DNA from: Alphaproteobacteria bacterium
Lineage (GTDB): Bacteria > Pseudomonadota > Alphaproteobacteria > Caulobacterales > Parvularculaceae
Length of the DNA: 64,000 bases
Direction: 5' to 3'
Assembly: GCA_030426465.1 (NCBI GenBank)
Contig: JAUHYK010000002.1
Span: 38,240 to 102,239 of the forward strand
In this document: in pieces, positions 19,574 to 28,394 of the stretch
Position numbering within the stretch: the first letter of the stretch is position 1
How the letters are laid out: the number at the start of each line of letters is the position of its first letter
Made by a program: the position numbers and the translations under genes
Notes under the pieces: generated by a model
Databases searched by the model: none
Told to the model about the DNA's origin: nothing
Seen by the model: the letters and a program-made list of their open reading frames with translations, nothing else

Positions 19574-19576
19574 GGC

Positions 19577-19894
19577 TCACCCTCCCGCCGCCGCACGGAT
19601 ACCGGCGACAATCGACGTGGCGCCGAACAGGATGAAACACCCGACGACGACAGTAATGCCATAACGCCAGTTAAGACGCCCTGTGAGCATCATGAAACCA
19701 ACAGCAGCGACAGCAATCACCGCCGCTGTTGTCGCTACATTGCCGAGAAGACTTCCCTGCAACCAGTCGAGTGCGGCGACAATCGGTCCCGAGCCTTGCG
19801 GGTCCGATACCGGCGCCTGCGCTTGCGCACTCGGAGATAACACAGCCAGGATGGCGGCGCTGAGCGTCAAGCCGGATTTAAAATGATGTCTCAT
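19577..19894 (-). CDS. virB2: VirB2/TrbC major pilin
   Basis: This 105-residue pilin precursor has a long signal peptide (cleavage expected after AQAQA, residue 27) and then two hydrophobic helices (ATTAAVIAVAAVGFMML and ITVVVGCFILFGATSIV). They are linked by TGRLNWRYG, the usual TrbC/VirB2 layout. It is the first gene of the secretion operon. It sits 20 bases downstream of a perfect inverted repeat. Confidence 0.93.
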   Translation of the reverse strand: MRHHFKSGLTLSAAILAVLSPSAQAQAPVSDPQGSGPIVAALDWLQGSLLGNVATTAAVIAVAAVGFMMLTGRLNWRYGITVVVGCFILFGATSIVAGIRAAAGG

Positions 19895-19914
19895 GCGCGC
19901 GCCCCGTAAACTTT

Positions 19915-19941
19915 ATACGGCATTTTATTCAGATGCCGTAT
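19915..19941. promoter_or_regulatory. Perfect inverted repeat in the virB2 leader, likely operator
   Basis: ATACGGCAT and ATGCCGTAT are exact 9-bp complements around a 9-base spacer, 20 bases upstream of virB2. On the minus strand the end of the repeat overlaps TATAAA, a plausible -10 box. The symmetry suggests a dimeric regulator. A leader hairpin is the alternative. No regulator gene lies in the secretion operon itself. Confidence 0.6.
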
Positions 19942-19985
19942 CAATTTCCGGTATATTCAGTGCGCACTTAAAATCGATTTAAGCG

Positions 19986-20001
19986 GACAATTGCAATTGT
20001 C
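19986..20001. promoter_or_regulatory. 16-bp perfect palindrome upstream of virB operon
   Basis: The segment GACAATTGCAATTGTC is fully self-complementary. It lies 91 bases upstream of virB2, in the 273-bp gap between the secretion operon and the dioxygenase gene. It could be a second operator for virB. No gene is visible in the gap. Confidence 0.45.
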
Positions 20002-20167
20002 GGCCCGTGTGTGATGCGGCCTCGTCTTGCTGATATGTAATGAAACGCGCGTAGCCGACAAAAGACAGTTGGCGAAAAATTTGATTCGCCTTTTCCATAA
20101 AATTTAATCACGGATTGTGCGCTGTAGGAATTGACTCATACAGCGCAAATGCTGGAGGTCGCCGCCA

Positions 20168-21064
20168 TCATGAAGCCAGTGATGTGGAGGCGATTTCCGG
20201 GCCATATTCGTTTATCGTCGTGCGCCGCATATCGCGTTTGTATTTCTGATCTTCAAAAGCTGTCGCCCGGTGCAATGTGCAGCGATTGTCCCAGATCACA
20301 AGATCGCCATCCTCCCATTTATGGGCATAGATAAATTGTGGCTGGGCGGCGAAAGCATTGAGTTCGTCGATCAACGCGAGTCCCTCTTCCGCGTCCATAT
20401 CGACAATGCTTGCCGCATGAGCGCCGATGACAAGAGTTTTACGGCCATTGGCCGATTTACGCACAATCGGATGTTGCGCGGCAGGCATGGCTTTCTTCAT
20501 CTCCTCCGTGACGGTCGAGAAACCGCCGCGGGCGCGCGAATGCCAAAGGTTATGCTCAGCAACAAGACCATCCAGTTTCTGTTTCGTCTCATCAGGCAAC
20601 GCGTCATAAACCGCACGCGCATCGATAAACTGCGTATCCCCCCCTTCCGGCGGTACGACATGCGCAAGCAACAACGACCATTTTGTCGGTAATGAGTTGA
20701 AAGAGCTGTCAGTATGAAAGAGCTCATTGCCTTTGGAATATTTGTGTCGTGTCGTATCTTTGACGACGATATTTCCTTCAGCGTCCAGATTAGAGGCGTC
20801 GTAAAGACCATAAGCAAGGCGCGGTTTAAATCCGCTCTTGATTTTAAGATCAGGCGGCAACTCCAGCGGACCGAAAGCGCGACTGAACGCAATATGCTGG
20901 TCATCAGTGGCGCCGGAGCCGCGAAGACAGACGACGCCATATTCCGCCATCAAGTCTTCAACACATGTCACCGTCTCTTCCGTCGGCGGGGCTGAAAGGT
21001 CGATGCCCGTCACAATGGCGGCGAATAGCGGATGAGCCTTCTCTACGTTGACGTCCATTTTCAT
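20168..21064 (-). CDS. TauD/TfdA family Fe(II)/2-oxoglutarate dioxygenase (copy 1)
   Basis: This 298-residue enzyme has the family's iron ligands HxD in LFHTDSSF and the distal His in NRCTLHRA. The 2-oxoglutarate-binding Arg lies in RDMRRTTI. An ATG at 21064 is preferred because AGGAAG sits 5 bases upstream; an in-frame GTG at 21070 is the alternative. The family hydroxylates taurine, phenoxy acids, carnitine precursors and related small acids, using oxygen and 2-oxoglutarate. It follows copy 2 by 9 bases on the same strand, so the two form an operon. The substrate is not known. Confidence 0.9.
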   Translation of the reverse strand: MKMDVNVEKAHPLFAAIVTGIDLSAPPTEETVTCVEDLMAEYGVVCLRGSGATDDQHIAFSRAFGPLELPPDLKIKSGFKPRLAYGLYDASNLDAEGNIVVKDTTRHKYSKGNELFHTDSSFNSLPTKWSLLLAHVVPPEGGDTQFIDARAVYDALPDETKQKLDGLVAEHNLWHSRARGGFSTVTEEMKKAMPAAQHPIVRKSANGRKTLVIGAHAASIVDMDAEEGLALIDELNAFAAQPQFIYAHKWEDGDLVIWDNRCTLHRATAFEDQKYKRDMRRTTINEYGPEIASTSLAS

Positions 21065-21073
21065 CCTCACTTC

Positions 21074-21973
21074 CTAGCGCCCGCCGGTAGGTTTCACGCC
21101 ACCCGTCGTCACGCGTTCCATATATCTGTATTTCCCAGGATAGTCGGCGATAGCGCTGTGATGCGCCGCCCAATTATCCCAGATCAGCACAGTGCCATTT
21201 TCCCAGCGAACGCGGCCAGTAAACGCCATTGACGTCACATGTTGATGCAGAAAGTCCAAAATCAGCCGGCTTTCCTTGTCCGAAAAACCTTTTAACCGGC
21301 GGGTGTACACAAGATTGAAGAAAAGGTGTTTGAGGCCGGTCCGCGGATGCACGCAGACAATGGGATGTTCCACCTCATTATCGCCCTCCTCTGTCTTCAT
21401 ATCCTTCATCATGACATTTTTCTGGCCCGCGCCGCTTCCGAACAGAGCGGTCGCGCTGTTGACGCCAATAAGCGTTTCGCAAAATTCCTGCATCGCCGGA
21501 GAAAGCGTTTCATAGGCAAGATAGAGATTGGCGAAAGCGGTGTCGCCGCCGAAGTCGGGCACGTCAATCGCATGCATCGTTACCGTCGTTGGCGGCGTCG
21601 CCATGAATGTGGAGTCATTGTGAAAACCTTCACCCACAACCATCCGTTTGTCATCGGCAAGGCGCTCCACAATTTGCACATCCGGATAATCATCTACGCT
21701 GAAAATATGCGGGATCTTTTGCAACGGACCAAAGCGTTGTGCAAATGCAAGATGATCTTCGCGCGAAAAGCCTTTCTGGTCCCGGAAGTAAATGATGAGG
21801 TTCTCCGCGAACGCTCTTTCAATCTCACGCCAGACTTCCTCAGGAATCGGCTGTGTGAGATCGGCGCCTCTTACCTCGGCTGCAACGGCGCCGTTTTGCG
21901 GCAGGACTTCAATGTGCTGGTAACCGGTGCTGCGTTCAAAATCGCGCCAGCTTATCTGATTGCTTTGAGCCAT
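21074..21973 (-). CDS. TauD/TfdA family Fe(II)/2-oxoglutarate dioxygenase (copy 2)
   Basis: This 299-residue dioxygenase has HxD in GFHNDSTF and the distal His/Arg region NWAAHHSAIAD...YRYMERVT. It is clearly diverged from copy 1, so this is not a recent duplication; two substrates or two steps are likely. The ATG at 21973 is chosen; a GTG at 21988 is also in frame. It is the first gene of the pair and is divergent from an MFS transporter, hydroxyacid dehydrogenase and glycerate kinase operon. That context suggests joint uptake and oxidation of a small organic acid or ether. Confidence 0.9.
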   Translation of the reverse strand: MAQSNQISWRDFERSTGYQHIEVLPQNGAVAAEVRGADLTQPIPEEVWREIERAFAENLIIYFRDQKGFSREDHLAFAQRFGPLQKIPHIFSVDDYPDVQIVERLADDKRMVVGEGFHNDSTFMATPPTTVTMHAIDVPDFGGDTAFANLYLAYETLSPAMQEFCETLIGVNSATALFGSGAGQKNVMMKDMKTEEGDNEVEHPIVCVHPRTGLKHLFFNLVYTRRLKGFSDKESRLILDFLHQHVTSMAFTGRVRWENGTVLIWDNWAAHHSAIADYPGKYRYMERVTTGGVKPTGGR

Positions 21974-22155
21974 ATTTCCGTTTCGCACCCTGACTTGTTA
22001 TTTGCGCTTACCCATAAAGATTAGAATCTGAAGGGTCTTGCAATCAATCGCTCTTTGCGAAAGGATTTGCGTGGCTGGAGCGAAAAATGGTCGTCAAACC
22101 AACACCTTAAAAAATTCAACGTAGAATGAAGCCAGCCTTGCCCAAGGAGGAACTC

Positions 22156-23436
22156 ATGGCGGATGCTGTGACCGTCGAACCCTACAAGCCGACCTACCGC
22201 AATTATGTGTTGTTCATTCTCTTTCTCGGATATGTGGTGAATGCGCTTGACCGGTCGATCCTGAACATCCTCTTGCCGGCTATCCAGGAAGAGTTTTCCT
22301 TAAGCTACACGCAACTGGGCCTTCTTGGCGGGATCGCTTTCGCACTCTTTTATGCAACTTGCGGCATTCCCATCGCCAGCCTCGCCGACCGCACCAGTCG
22401 CAAATGGATCTTGAGCGGCTCCATCGCGTTCTGGAGCATCATGACGGCTTTTTGCGGACTGGCGCGCAGCTTTCCGATGCTTCTGGCGGCGCGCATTGGC
22501 ACCGCAATTGGCGAGGCTGGCGGATCCCCCCCTTCGCACTCACTCATTTCTGATTATTTCTCCTTGAAAAAACGCGGCACCGCGCTTTCTATTTATGCGC
22601 TTGGCGTTCCCATAGGGGGAATGATCGGCCTTTATCTCGGTGGACATGGCAATGACTGGTGGGGCTGGCGCACAACCTTCATTGTCGCGGGTCTTCCAGG
22701 TCTTATCGTAGCGTTGCTTGTCGCCTTTACGGTAAAAGAGCCCAAGCGCGCAGCGCCATCATCGGGAAAAACTTACAACCCTTTCTCTGCACTCCAACTT
22801 GTAGCCAAGCGGCCCGCTTTTCTGCATATGGCTCTCGCCGCCGCCATGCATGCTCTTGTCTGGTACGGCGCCGGCAACTTCAATGCCGTATTTCTGGTGC
22901 AAACTCACGCCATGACCACAAGCCAGGTCGGCACATGGTTCGCTTCCATCGCTCTCGTCGGCGCGTTTGGCACATTCTTTGGCGGCTTTTTATCTGATCA
23001 GCTTTCTCAAAGATACAATGATGAGCGTTTCTATATGCTGGTTCCGGGCGCGTCGGTTATTCTTGGCGTGCCGTTCCAGTTAATCTGCTATCTCCATCCC
23101 GATACGAATATCGTCATGGCGGGTTTCGCCATCAACGCATTTTTTGCATCTGTCTTCTTCGGCCCTTCGTTCGCCATGGCCCAGGCGCTGGTGCCGGCCA
23201 GCAATCGCGCACTCGCCGCCTCGCTGCTTCTTTTCGTACAGACGATGATAGGTTTGGGGATTGGTCCCCTGATCGCCGGCGTGATTACGGATTTATTCCT
23301 CCCCATATTCCAGTCAAACGCGCTTCGTTATGCGCTGGTGACGATTGCTCTTTTCAATATCTGGTCCGGTGTTCATTACTATCTCGCCTCACGCACCGTA
23401 CGTGAGGATATCTTATCGGCTCGGGCTGAAGACTGA
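22156..23436 (+). CDS. MFS transporter
   Basis: This 426-residue protein has twelve expected membrane helices. It carries the MFS signature ALDRSILNILLPAIQEEF in helix 1 and GIPIASLADRTSRKWI between helices 2 and 3. A perfect AAGGAGG lies 5 bases before the ATG at 22156, so the longer open frame upstream is not the start. The G-rich helix 4/5 region (ARIGTAIGEAGGSPPSHSLISDYF) matches spinster-like/organic-acid MFS carriers. It is first in a three-gene unit with a hydroxyacid dehydrogenase and a glycerate kinase, so a hydroxy-acid substrate is plausible. Confidence 0.92.
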   Translation: MADAVTVEPYKPTYRNYVLFILFLGYVVNALDRSILNILLPAIQEEFSLSYTQLGLLGGIAFALFYATCGIPIASLADRTSRKWILSGSIAFWSIMTAFCGLARSFPMLLAARIGTAIGEAGGSPPSHSLISDYFSLKKRGTALSIYALGVPIGGMIGLYLGGHGNDWWGWRTTFIVAGLPGLIVALLVAFTVKEPKRAAPSSGKTYNPFSALQLVAKRPAFLHMALAAAMHALVWYGAGNFNAVFLVQTHAMTTSQVGTWFASIALVGAFGTFFGGFLSDQLSQRYNDERFYMLVPGASVILGVPFQLICYLHPDTNIVMAGFAINAFFASVFFGPSFAMAQALVPASNRALAASLLLFVQTMIGLGIGPLIAGVITDLFLPIFQSNALRYALVTIALFNIWSGVHYYLASRTVREDILSARAED

Positions 23437-23449
23437 CGGAGAGAAAATC

Positions 23450-24427
23450 ATGACAGCGGAGCGGTTGCGCGTTCTTGTCACGCGTCGCTGGCCTGAAGCG
23501 GCGGAAAAACATCTCGCTGAACGCTACGATGTGACGCTCAATGCTGAAGACGCACCGCTGTCTCCGGCCCAATTAGCGCAAGCCTTCGACGCTTATGACA
23601 TCATTTGCCCAACGGTTTCAGACAAAATCGACGCCGGCGTTATTGGGTCGGCGCCCCGCCGCACGCGCCTGCTCGCCAATTTCGGGGTGGGCTTTGATCA
23701 TATCGATATCGCAGCGTGCAAAACGACCAATATCGCTGTAACGAATACGCCGGGTGTTTTGACGGACGCTACAGCCGACCTCGCTATGGCGTTGATCCTG
23801 ACTGCGGCCCGTCGCACTGGCGAAGGCGAGCGCGAGTTGCGCGACGGACGGTGGTCCGGCTGGCGACCTACTCATCTTATGGGGCGCAGTCTTTCAGGTA
23901 AGACGCTCGGTCTTGTCGGTTTTGGCCGCATCGCCCAAGCGACAGCACATCGCGCCCATCACGGCTTTGGTATGAATATCCTTTATTACTCTCGCAGCGC
24001 TGCAGCGCAGGACATTGAAAAAAAGCTCGGCGCGAAACGCATGGCCAGCCTCGAAGAGCTTTTGCATAAAAGCGATATGGTATCGCTACATGTCCCGGGC
24101 GGTGCAGAGACAAGCAACATGATCGGTTCGAGAGAAATCGCCGCCATGAAATCGGGCGCCATACTCGTCAACACGGCGCGCGGCGGCGTCATCGATCACG
24201 AAGCGCTGGCGGTGGCGCTGAAATCAGGCGCGCTCAGCGCGGCGGGGCTTGATGTATATCCCGAGGAACCAATTGTGCCTGCATCACTGCTTGGGCTTGA
24301 GAATGTCGTACTTCTGCCCCATCTCGGCAGCGCCACAGAGGAAACACGTGAAGCCATGGGGCTCCGGGCGGCGGCGAATGTGGATGCGTTCGCATCCGGC
24401 TCACCGCTTCCCGATCATATAGCCTGA
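23450..24427 (+). CDS. D-2-hydroxyacid dehydrogenase (glyoxylate/hydroxypyruvate reductase-like)
   Basis: This 325-residue NAD(P)-dependent enzyme has the nucleotide motif GFGRIA (157-162). The catalytic triad is Arg244 (NTARGG), Glu273 (PEEP) and His291 (PHLGSA). Residues FGVGFDHID near 78-86 are typical of the glyoxylate/glycerate dehydrogenase subgroup. The ATG at 23450 follows CGGAGAGA and starts 13 bases after the transporter stop. The next gene, a glycerate kinase, begins 2 bases after its stop, which points to glycerate or hydroxypyruvate as the metabolite. Confidence 0.92.
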   Translation: MTAERLRVLVTRRWPEAAEKHLAERYDVTLNAEDAPLSPAQLAQAFDAYDIICPTVSDKIDAGVIGSAPRRTRLLANFGVGFDHIDIAACKTTNIAVTNTPGVLTDATADLAMALILTAARRTGEGERELRDGRWSGWRPTHLMGRSLSGKTLGLVGFGRIAQATAHRAHHGFGMNILYYSRSAAAQDIEKKLGAKRMASLEELLHKSDMVSLHVPGGAETSNMIGSREIAAMKSGAILVNTARGGVIDHEALAVALKSGALSAAGLDVYPEEPIVPASLLGLENVVLLPHLGSATEETREAMGLRAAANVDAFASGSPLPDHIA

Positions 24428-24429
24428 TA

Positions 24430-25290
24430 ATGCCTGGCGTTGACGGGTCAGTTGAGGCGCTCATCGCACGGGAAGGCCTTCCAGCGTCATACACCGATAT
24501 TGTGGAGCGGCACTGGCGGCCGCTCGCGAAACAGATTGCACAGTGGCGCACGGAAAAACTGGGGCCTCTTGTCGTCGGTGTTAATGGAGCGCAAGGCAGT
24601 GGAAAGTCCACGCTTTGCGTCTTCCTCGCTGAAACCCTGTTGCCAAATCTTGATCTCAAAGCCGCTAACTTGTCGCTGGACGATTTTTATCTTCCAAAGC
24701 ATACACGTTTAAAACTTGCAGAAGAGATTCATCCGTTGCTTGCAACGCGGGGCGTGCCCGGTACGCATGATGTTGCGATGTTATCATCGGCCATAGCTGA
24801 CTTACTTTCGGGAAAAACAGTCTCGACGCCCATCTTCGACAAGGCAAGCGATGACCGCTTAGCACAAGACCGCGAAACCCCGGGACCAGTCGATGTCATT
24901 TTGCTGGAAGGCTGGTGTATAGGCGCGCCCGCACAGGACGAGGCTGCGCTTATTCAATCGGTTAACGCCTTGGAGCGGGATGAAGATCATGACAGGGTCT
25001 GGCGGCGCTATGTGAATAATCGCCTAGCGTCAGATTACAATGATCTCTTTTCCACCCTGGACCGCCTCATCTTTATGCGCGTCGACAGCATGGAAAGCGT
25101 GTTCCAAAACCGGCTGCGGCAGGAACGAAAACTGCGCACCGCGCGGCCTGACGCCACCAACGTCATGACTGAAGAAGCAATAGTTCGGTTCATCCAGCAT
25201 TATGAGCGCCTGACGCGCCATTGCCTAGTCAGACTGCCTGAGACTGCGGACATCATGATTGATGTTGCAGAGTTAACTGCAAACTCATAA
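24430..25290 (+). CDS. Glycerate kinase, P-loop (GLYK/YggC-like) type
   Basis: This 286-residue protein has the P-loop GAQGSGKST (53-61). It also has LSLDDFY, ATRGVPGTHDV, FDKASDDR, and LEGWCIGAPAQ near residue 160, the pattern of plant-type D-glycerate 3-kinase and its bacterial/yeast relatives. The family phosphorylates D-glycerate to 3-phosphoglycerate and so feeds glycolysis. It is the last gene of the unit and is directly coupled to the hydroxyacid dehydrogenase, which supports the assignment. A related uridine/pantothenate-kinase-like role is less likely. Confidence 0.85.
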   Translation: MPGVDGSVEALIAREGLPASYTDIVERHWRPLAKQIAQWRTEKLGPLVVGVNGAQGSGKSTLCVFLAETLLPNLDLKAANLSLDDFYLPKHTRLKLAEEIHPLLATRGVPGTHDVAMLSSAIADLLSGKTVSTPIFDKASDDRLAQDRETPGPVDVILLEGWCIGAPAQDEAALIQSVNALERDEDHDRVWRRYVNNRLASDYNDLFSTLDRLIFMRVDSMESVFQNRLRQERKLRTARPDATNVMTEEAIVRFIQHYERLTRHCLVRLPETADIMIDVAELTANS

Positions 25291-25302
25291 GCGCAGAAGA
25301 CG

Positions 25303-26619
25303 CTAAGCTTCATCTTTCAATCGTACGCGCAACAGAAACAACGCGCCTACGGTCGCCGTGGCGCCAATCGCCGTTAAAACAGCGCTGGCGTTCATTCCTG
25401 CGTCGAGGAGCACGCCGCCAAGCACGGGGCCAACAACGCCGCCCCCACGTCCGATAGCGACCGCCAGCGCACAGCCCGTAACCCGCAAACGCGCCGGAAA
25501 GGCGCGCGCAAGAAACGCGTATAGCCCGACAATACCGCCCATCGTGAAAATGCCGAGCACGAAAGCGACAAGGCGCAAGATGAACAAATCGCCCGTATTC
25601 ATCGCGAAAACCGCCATCAGGACGGATGTGCCGACCATTGAGGCGACCGCCAGCCTTTTGAGGCCGAAATAAGCTGAAGCCAGTCCCACAAAAATCCCGC
25701 CTGTGACGCCGCCCATGCTGGTGATAGCCGACGTCGCGATCGCAGCCGACTGGGTGTAGCCGGCATCCGTCAAGATCTTTGGCGTCCATCCGCTGAAAAA
25801 ATAAAACGCCATAATGTGCAGGAAGTAAGCGCTGATCAGCAGTACTGTCAGCATCCGCAAACCCGGCCCCAACAACTCCCGAGGGTCGGCGCTTTCCCTT
25901 TTGATCTCTACCGCGCGCGCCTCATCGACAAGAGAATGACCAAGCCGTTTCAGAATGGCGTTGATTTTCTTGAGCGCATCCGGCCCGCCTCTCGCGGCTA
26001 GATATTCCGGCGATTCCGGCAAGCCGAACCACACAAGCGGTATGAAAGCAGCGGTCGCAAGCCCGCCGACGCTGAATATGGCGCGCCAGCCGGCGGCCTC
26101 CACGATATCGGCGGCGATAAAACCACCGATAAGCCCACCCAGGGGAAAGCCAATGGTCATTGCGCTAACTGCCAGGTCACGGCGCCGGTTGTTAGAAAAC
26201 TCCGCCGCCACCGCGGTGAGAGACGGGATCATCAACCCGACGCCGAGACCGGTCAAAAGCCGGCACGCCATCAAAGCCGAAATAGAACTGACAAAAGCTG
26301 TGAGCAACATCCCGATAGTCATGATGATGAGGCTGACAAGGATCGTGGGGCGCCGGCCGATACGGTCCGCCATCGGCGCAAGGAAGACCGAAGCTCCAGC
26401 GCCGATGACATTAGCGGCAATCACAACGCCTAATGCAGAGCGGCTGATGGCCCAGTCTTCAGAAATTCCCGGGGCGGCGAAAGTGATGGCGAGGACGTCA
26501 AATCCATCCAACGCATTGAGCATCACGAGAAGCGCGATGATAAAGACCTGCATCGCTCCCATCGGAGCGTCATTCAGAACCTTGGAAACAGAGTGTGTTG
26601 AGTGTTCAGGCGCGGCCAT
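25303..26619 (-). CDS. MFS transporter, aromatic acid:H+ symporter (AAHS) type
   Basis: This 438-residue protein has twelve membrane helices. The AAHS hallmark LDGFDVLAITFAAP lies in helix 1, and the MADRIGRRPTI loop follows helix 2. The family (PcaK, BenK, VanK) imports aromatic acids such as 4-hydroxybenzoate or vanillate with protons. It lies downstream of the LigM-like demethylase on the same strand, separated by a terminator, and convergent with the glycerate kinase. An aromatic substrate is a reasonable inference. Confidence 0.88.
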   Translation of the reverse strand: MAAPEHSTHSVSKVLNDAPMGAMQVFIIALLVMLNALDGFDVLAITFAAPGISEDWAISRSALGVVIAANVIGAGASVFLAPMADRIGRRPTILVSLIIMTIGMLLTAFVSSISALMACRLLTGLGVGLMIPSLTAVAAEFSNNRRRDLAVSAMTIGFPLGGLIGGFIAADIVEAAGWRAIFSVGGLATAAFIPLVWFGLPESPEYLAARGGPDALKKINAILKRLGHSLVDEARAVEIKRESADPRELLGPGLRMLTVLLISAYFLHIMAFYFFSGWTPKILTDAGYTQSAAIATSAITSMGGVTGGIFVGLASAYFGLKRLAVASMVGTSVLMAVFAMNTGDLFILRLVAFVLGIFTMGGIVGLYAFLARAFPARLRVTGCALAVAIGRGGGVVGPVLGGVLLDAGMNASAVLTAIGATATVGALFLLRVRLKDEA

Positions 26620-26740
26620 CCTGCGTCCAGTCAGTCTGTGCGCAAAGCGCCTGAAGAAACCGTGATCCTAACCTGTGTCATAGCTACGCGGCAAGCAATG
26701 TGATTATTAGGCGCCGACGAAACCAAACCAAAAAATAAAA

Positions 26741-26762
26741 ACGCCGGCGCAAAGGCCGGCGT
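26741..26762. terminator. Bidirectional-looking Rho-independent terminator
   Basis: ACGCCGGC / GCCGGCGT form an 8-bp stem with a 6-base loop. It is flanked by an A-run on one side and TTTTCTTT on the other. It lies 27 bases beyond the stop of the LigM-like gene and separates it from the AAHS transporter. Confidence 0.88.
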
Positions 26763-26789
26763 TTTCTTTATTGAAGATATAGCAACCGC

Positions 26790-28187
26790 CTAGAGCTTGC
26801 CGCGCCAACCGTCGACATCGGCATAGCTGGTGCGCGCCACTTCCGAGTAAGGAACCGGGCTGACAATCGCCTTGATGGAGGTTTGCGAATGCGGCTCCAC
26901 GGTCGGTTTTTTCGTCCCGCCATTTTCCTCGCCCCAGACAAAGCGGACTTCCGTTCCCGGCTTCGCATATTTCGGATCGAGAATCGCAAGCGTCAACATT
27001 TTGCGCTCATTCGAGGAATAGCCAACCCAGGTCGACACGCCTGCCACATCGTCGCCAACCATGACCCGATCGAATGGATGCATGGAGTAAACCGCAGATG
27101 GGAACTCCATGAACTTCGCCCGTTCGCCTTTTTGCAATTGCGAACCGATGCACTGAAGCACCTCGTCACTGTCAAGCGCCAGCGTGACTTTGATGCGGTG
27201 ATCGTCGTTTTGTTTCTTCTCAAGCGCTTCGCGGCCAATGAAGTCGTGGTCATATTTGACAAAGCCGCCGTAAGAGAGATCCCAAGGCGTGAAGTAATAA
27301 TCTTCGATTTTGTCGGAAACAAAGCTGCCGCCGATAGAGGCGTTGGCCTCATAGCTCGTACCAGGCAACCATGCGCGATAGTCTTTCAGGCTGTCGCCGG
27401 AATAGACCGCAGGCAACGGCGACGGCACCCAGCCGGATTCAAGCGTGTTTGACGAGTAAGCGCGCCCGCCAACGAGTTTGAGGCCGAACTCTTCACCAGC
27501 CTCGATCAGCGCCTGACGCACGGCTTCGCCGTCATCCCAGGGGCCATAAAGTTCAAAGCCGGGCTGGCCAGCCATGCCGTGACGCAGCGCACCAACATCC
27601 TTGCCGGCAATCTTCAGCGTCGTCATGTTGAAGAATTTCAGCTCGGGCGGCTTTTTGCCAAGCGCCTTTTCCATGGTCGCCATGGCGTTCGGGCCCTGCA
27701 CCTGAAAACGATAAGCCTTGCGGCGAGACTGATCCTTGCGCATCGCAGTGCGTTCATCGAGATCAACCTTCACGTCCCACTTGCCTGTTTCAGCGTGGAA
27801 CATGATCCAGTTCAATGTCGGAATGCGGCCAACAAGGTTGAACTTATTTTCAGCGAGATAGAACAGGATGACATCGCCAACCACATAACCGTCAGGCGTT
27901 ACAGGAACAAACTGCTTCGCCTTGTTGACGGTGAAGTTTTTGAAACTGTTGATGCCGAGATAATTCAGGAAGTCGAAAGCGCCCGGGCCTTCAACGGCGA
28001 GGTCCGCCATGTGATAGGACTGGTTGAAAAGAACGCATGTCTCCTGCCACCCGCGCTGTTCATCGCGCCAGTTCGTGTATTCCGGTGGAACGCCGGGATA
28101 CACATTTGGACCGGCTTGCGAGTTGCGCAGCATGGTGACCGGCCCGCCTGCCTTTTTCATGGCTTCTTCAAGATTCTTCGACGTCAT
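26790..28187 (-). CDS. ligM: LigM/DesA-like tetrahydrofolate-dependent aryl O-demethylase
   Basis: This 465-residue protein belongs to the GcvT-like aminomethyltransferase fold. Its opening (LEEAMKKAGGPV, LRNSQAGPNVYP, PPEYTNWRDEQRGW) closely matches vanillate/3-O-methylgallate demethylase LigM and syringate demethylase DesA. Its length is close to the roughly 470 residues of LigM. Such enzymes move the methyl group of a methoxy-aromatic to tetrahydrofolate, giving a phenol and 5-methyl-THF. AAGGGAG lies before the ATG. A MetF-like gene at 47.1 kb could recycle the methyl-THF. The exact substrate (vanillate, syringate or another methyl donor) is inference. Confidence 0.82.
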   Translation of the reverse strand: MTSKNLEEAMKKAGGPVTMLRNSQAGPNVYPGVPPEYTNWRDEQRGWQETCVLFNQSYHMADLAVEGPGAFDFLNYLGINSFKNFTVNKAKQFVPVTPDGYVVGDVILFYLAENKFNLVGRIPTLNWIMFHAETGKWDVKVDLDERTAMRKDQSRRKAYRFQVQGPNAMATMEKALGKKPPELKFFNMTTLKIAGKDVGALRHGMAGQPGFELYGPWDDGEAVRQALIEAGEEFGLKLVGGRAYSSNTLESGWVPSPLPAVYSGDSLKDYRAWLPGTSYEANASIGGSFVSDKIEDYYFTPWDLSYGGFVKYDHDFIGREALEKKQNDDHRIKVTLALDSDEVLQCIGSQLQKGERAKFMEFPSAVYSMHPFDRVMVGDDVAGVSTWVGYSSNERKMLTLAILDPKYAKPGTEVRFVWGEENGGTKKPTVEPHSQTSIKAIVSPVPYSEVARTSYADVDGWRGKL

Positions 28188-28394
28188 CGATTACTGCTCC
28201 CTTGAGTTTTGACTACCGTCAGTTTGATCCGTGCTATAGGCTAAGAAATCCGGAAATACTTTCCGGCGCGCGCTTCCATAAGCAATGAAAAGCGAAAACT
28301 GTTATCTGCGCTAACATGTTGATTTACAGCGCTTGCCGGGCGCTTTGCGCTCGCAGTGCGTATAGCGAAATTATGGCGTAAAACGCTTGAATTC

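Noticed and set aside
12732-19894. The VirB operon as part of an integrative conjugative element
   Set aside because: No relaxase, coupling protein, integrase, attachment repeats or tRNA gene is seen around it. Base composition does not change sharply by eye.
23345-23449. Upstream extension of the hydroxyacid dehydrogenase frame
   Set aside because: It overlaps the end of the MFS transporter and has no ribosome site. The ATG at 23450 with CGGAGAGA starts the first beta-strand directly.
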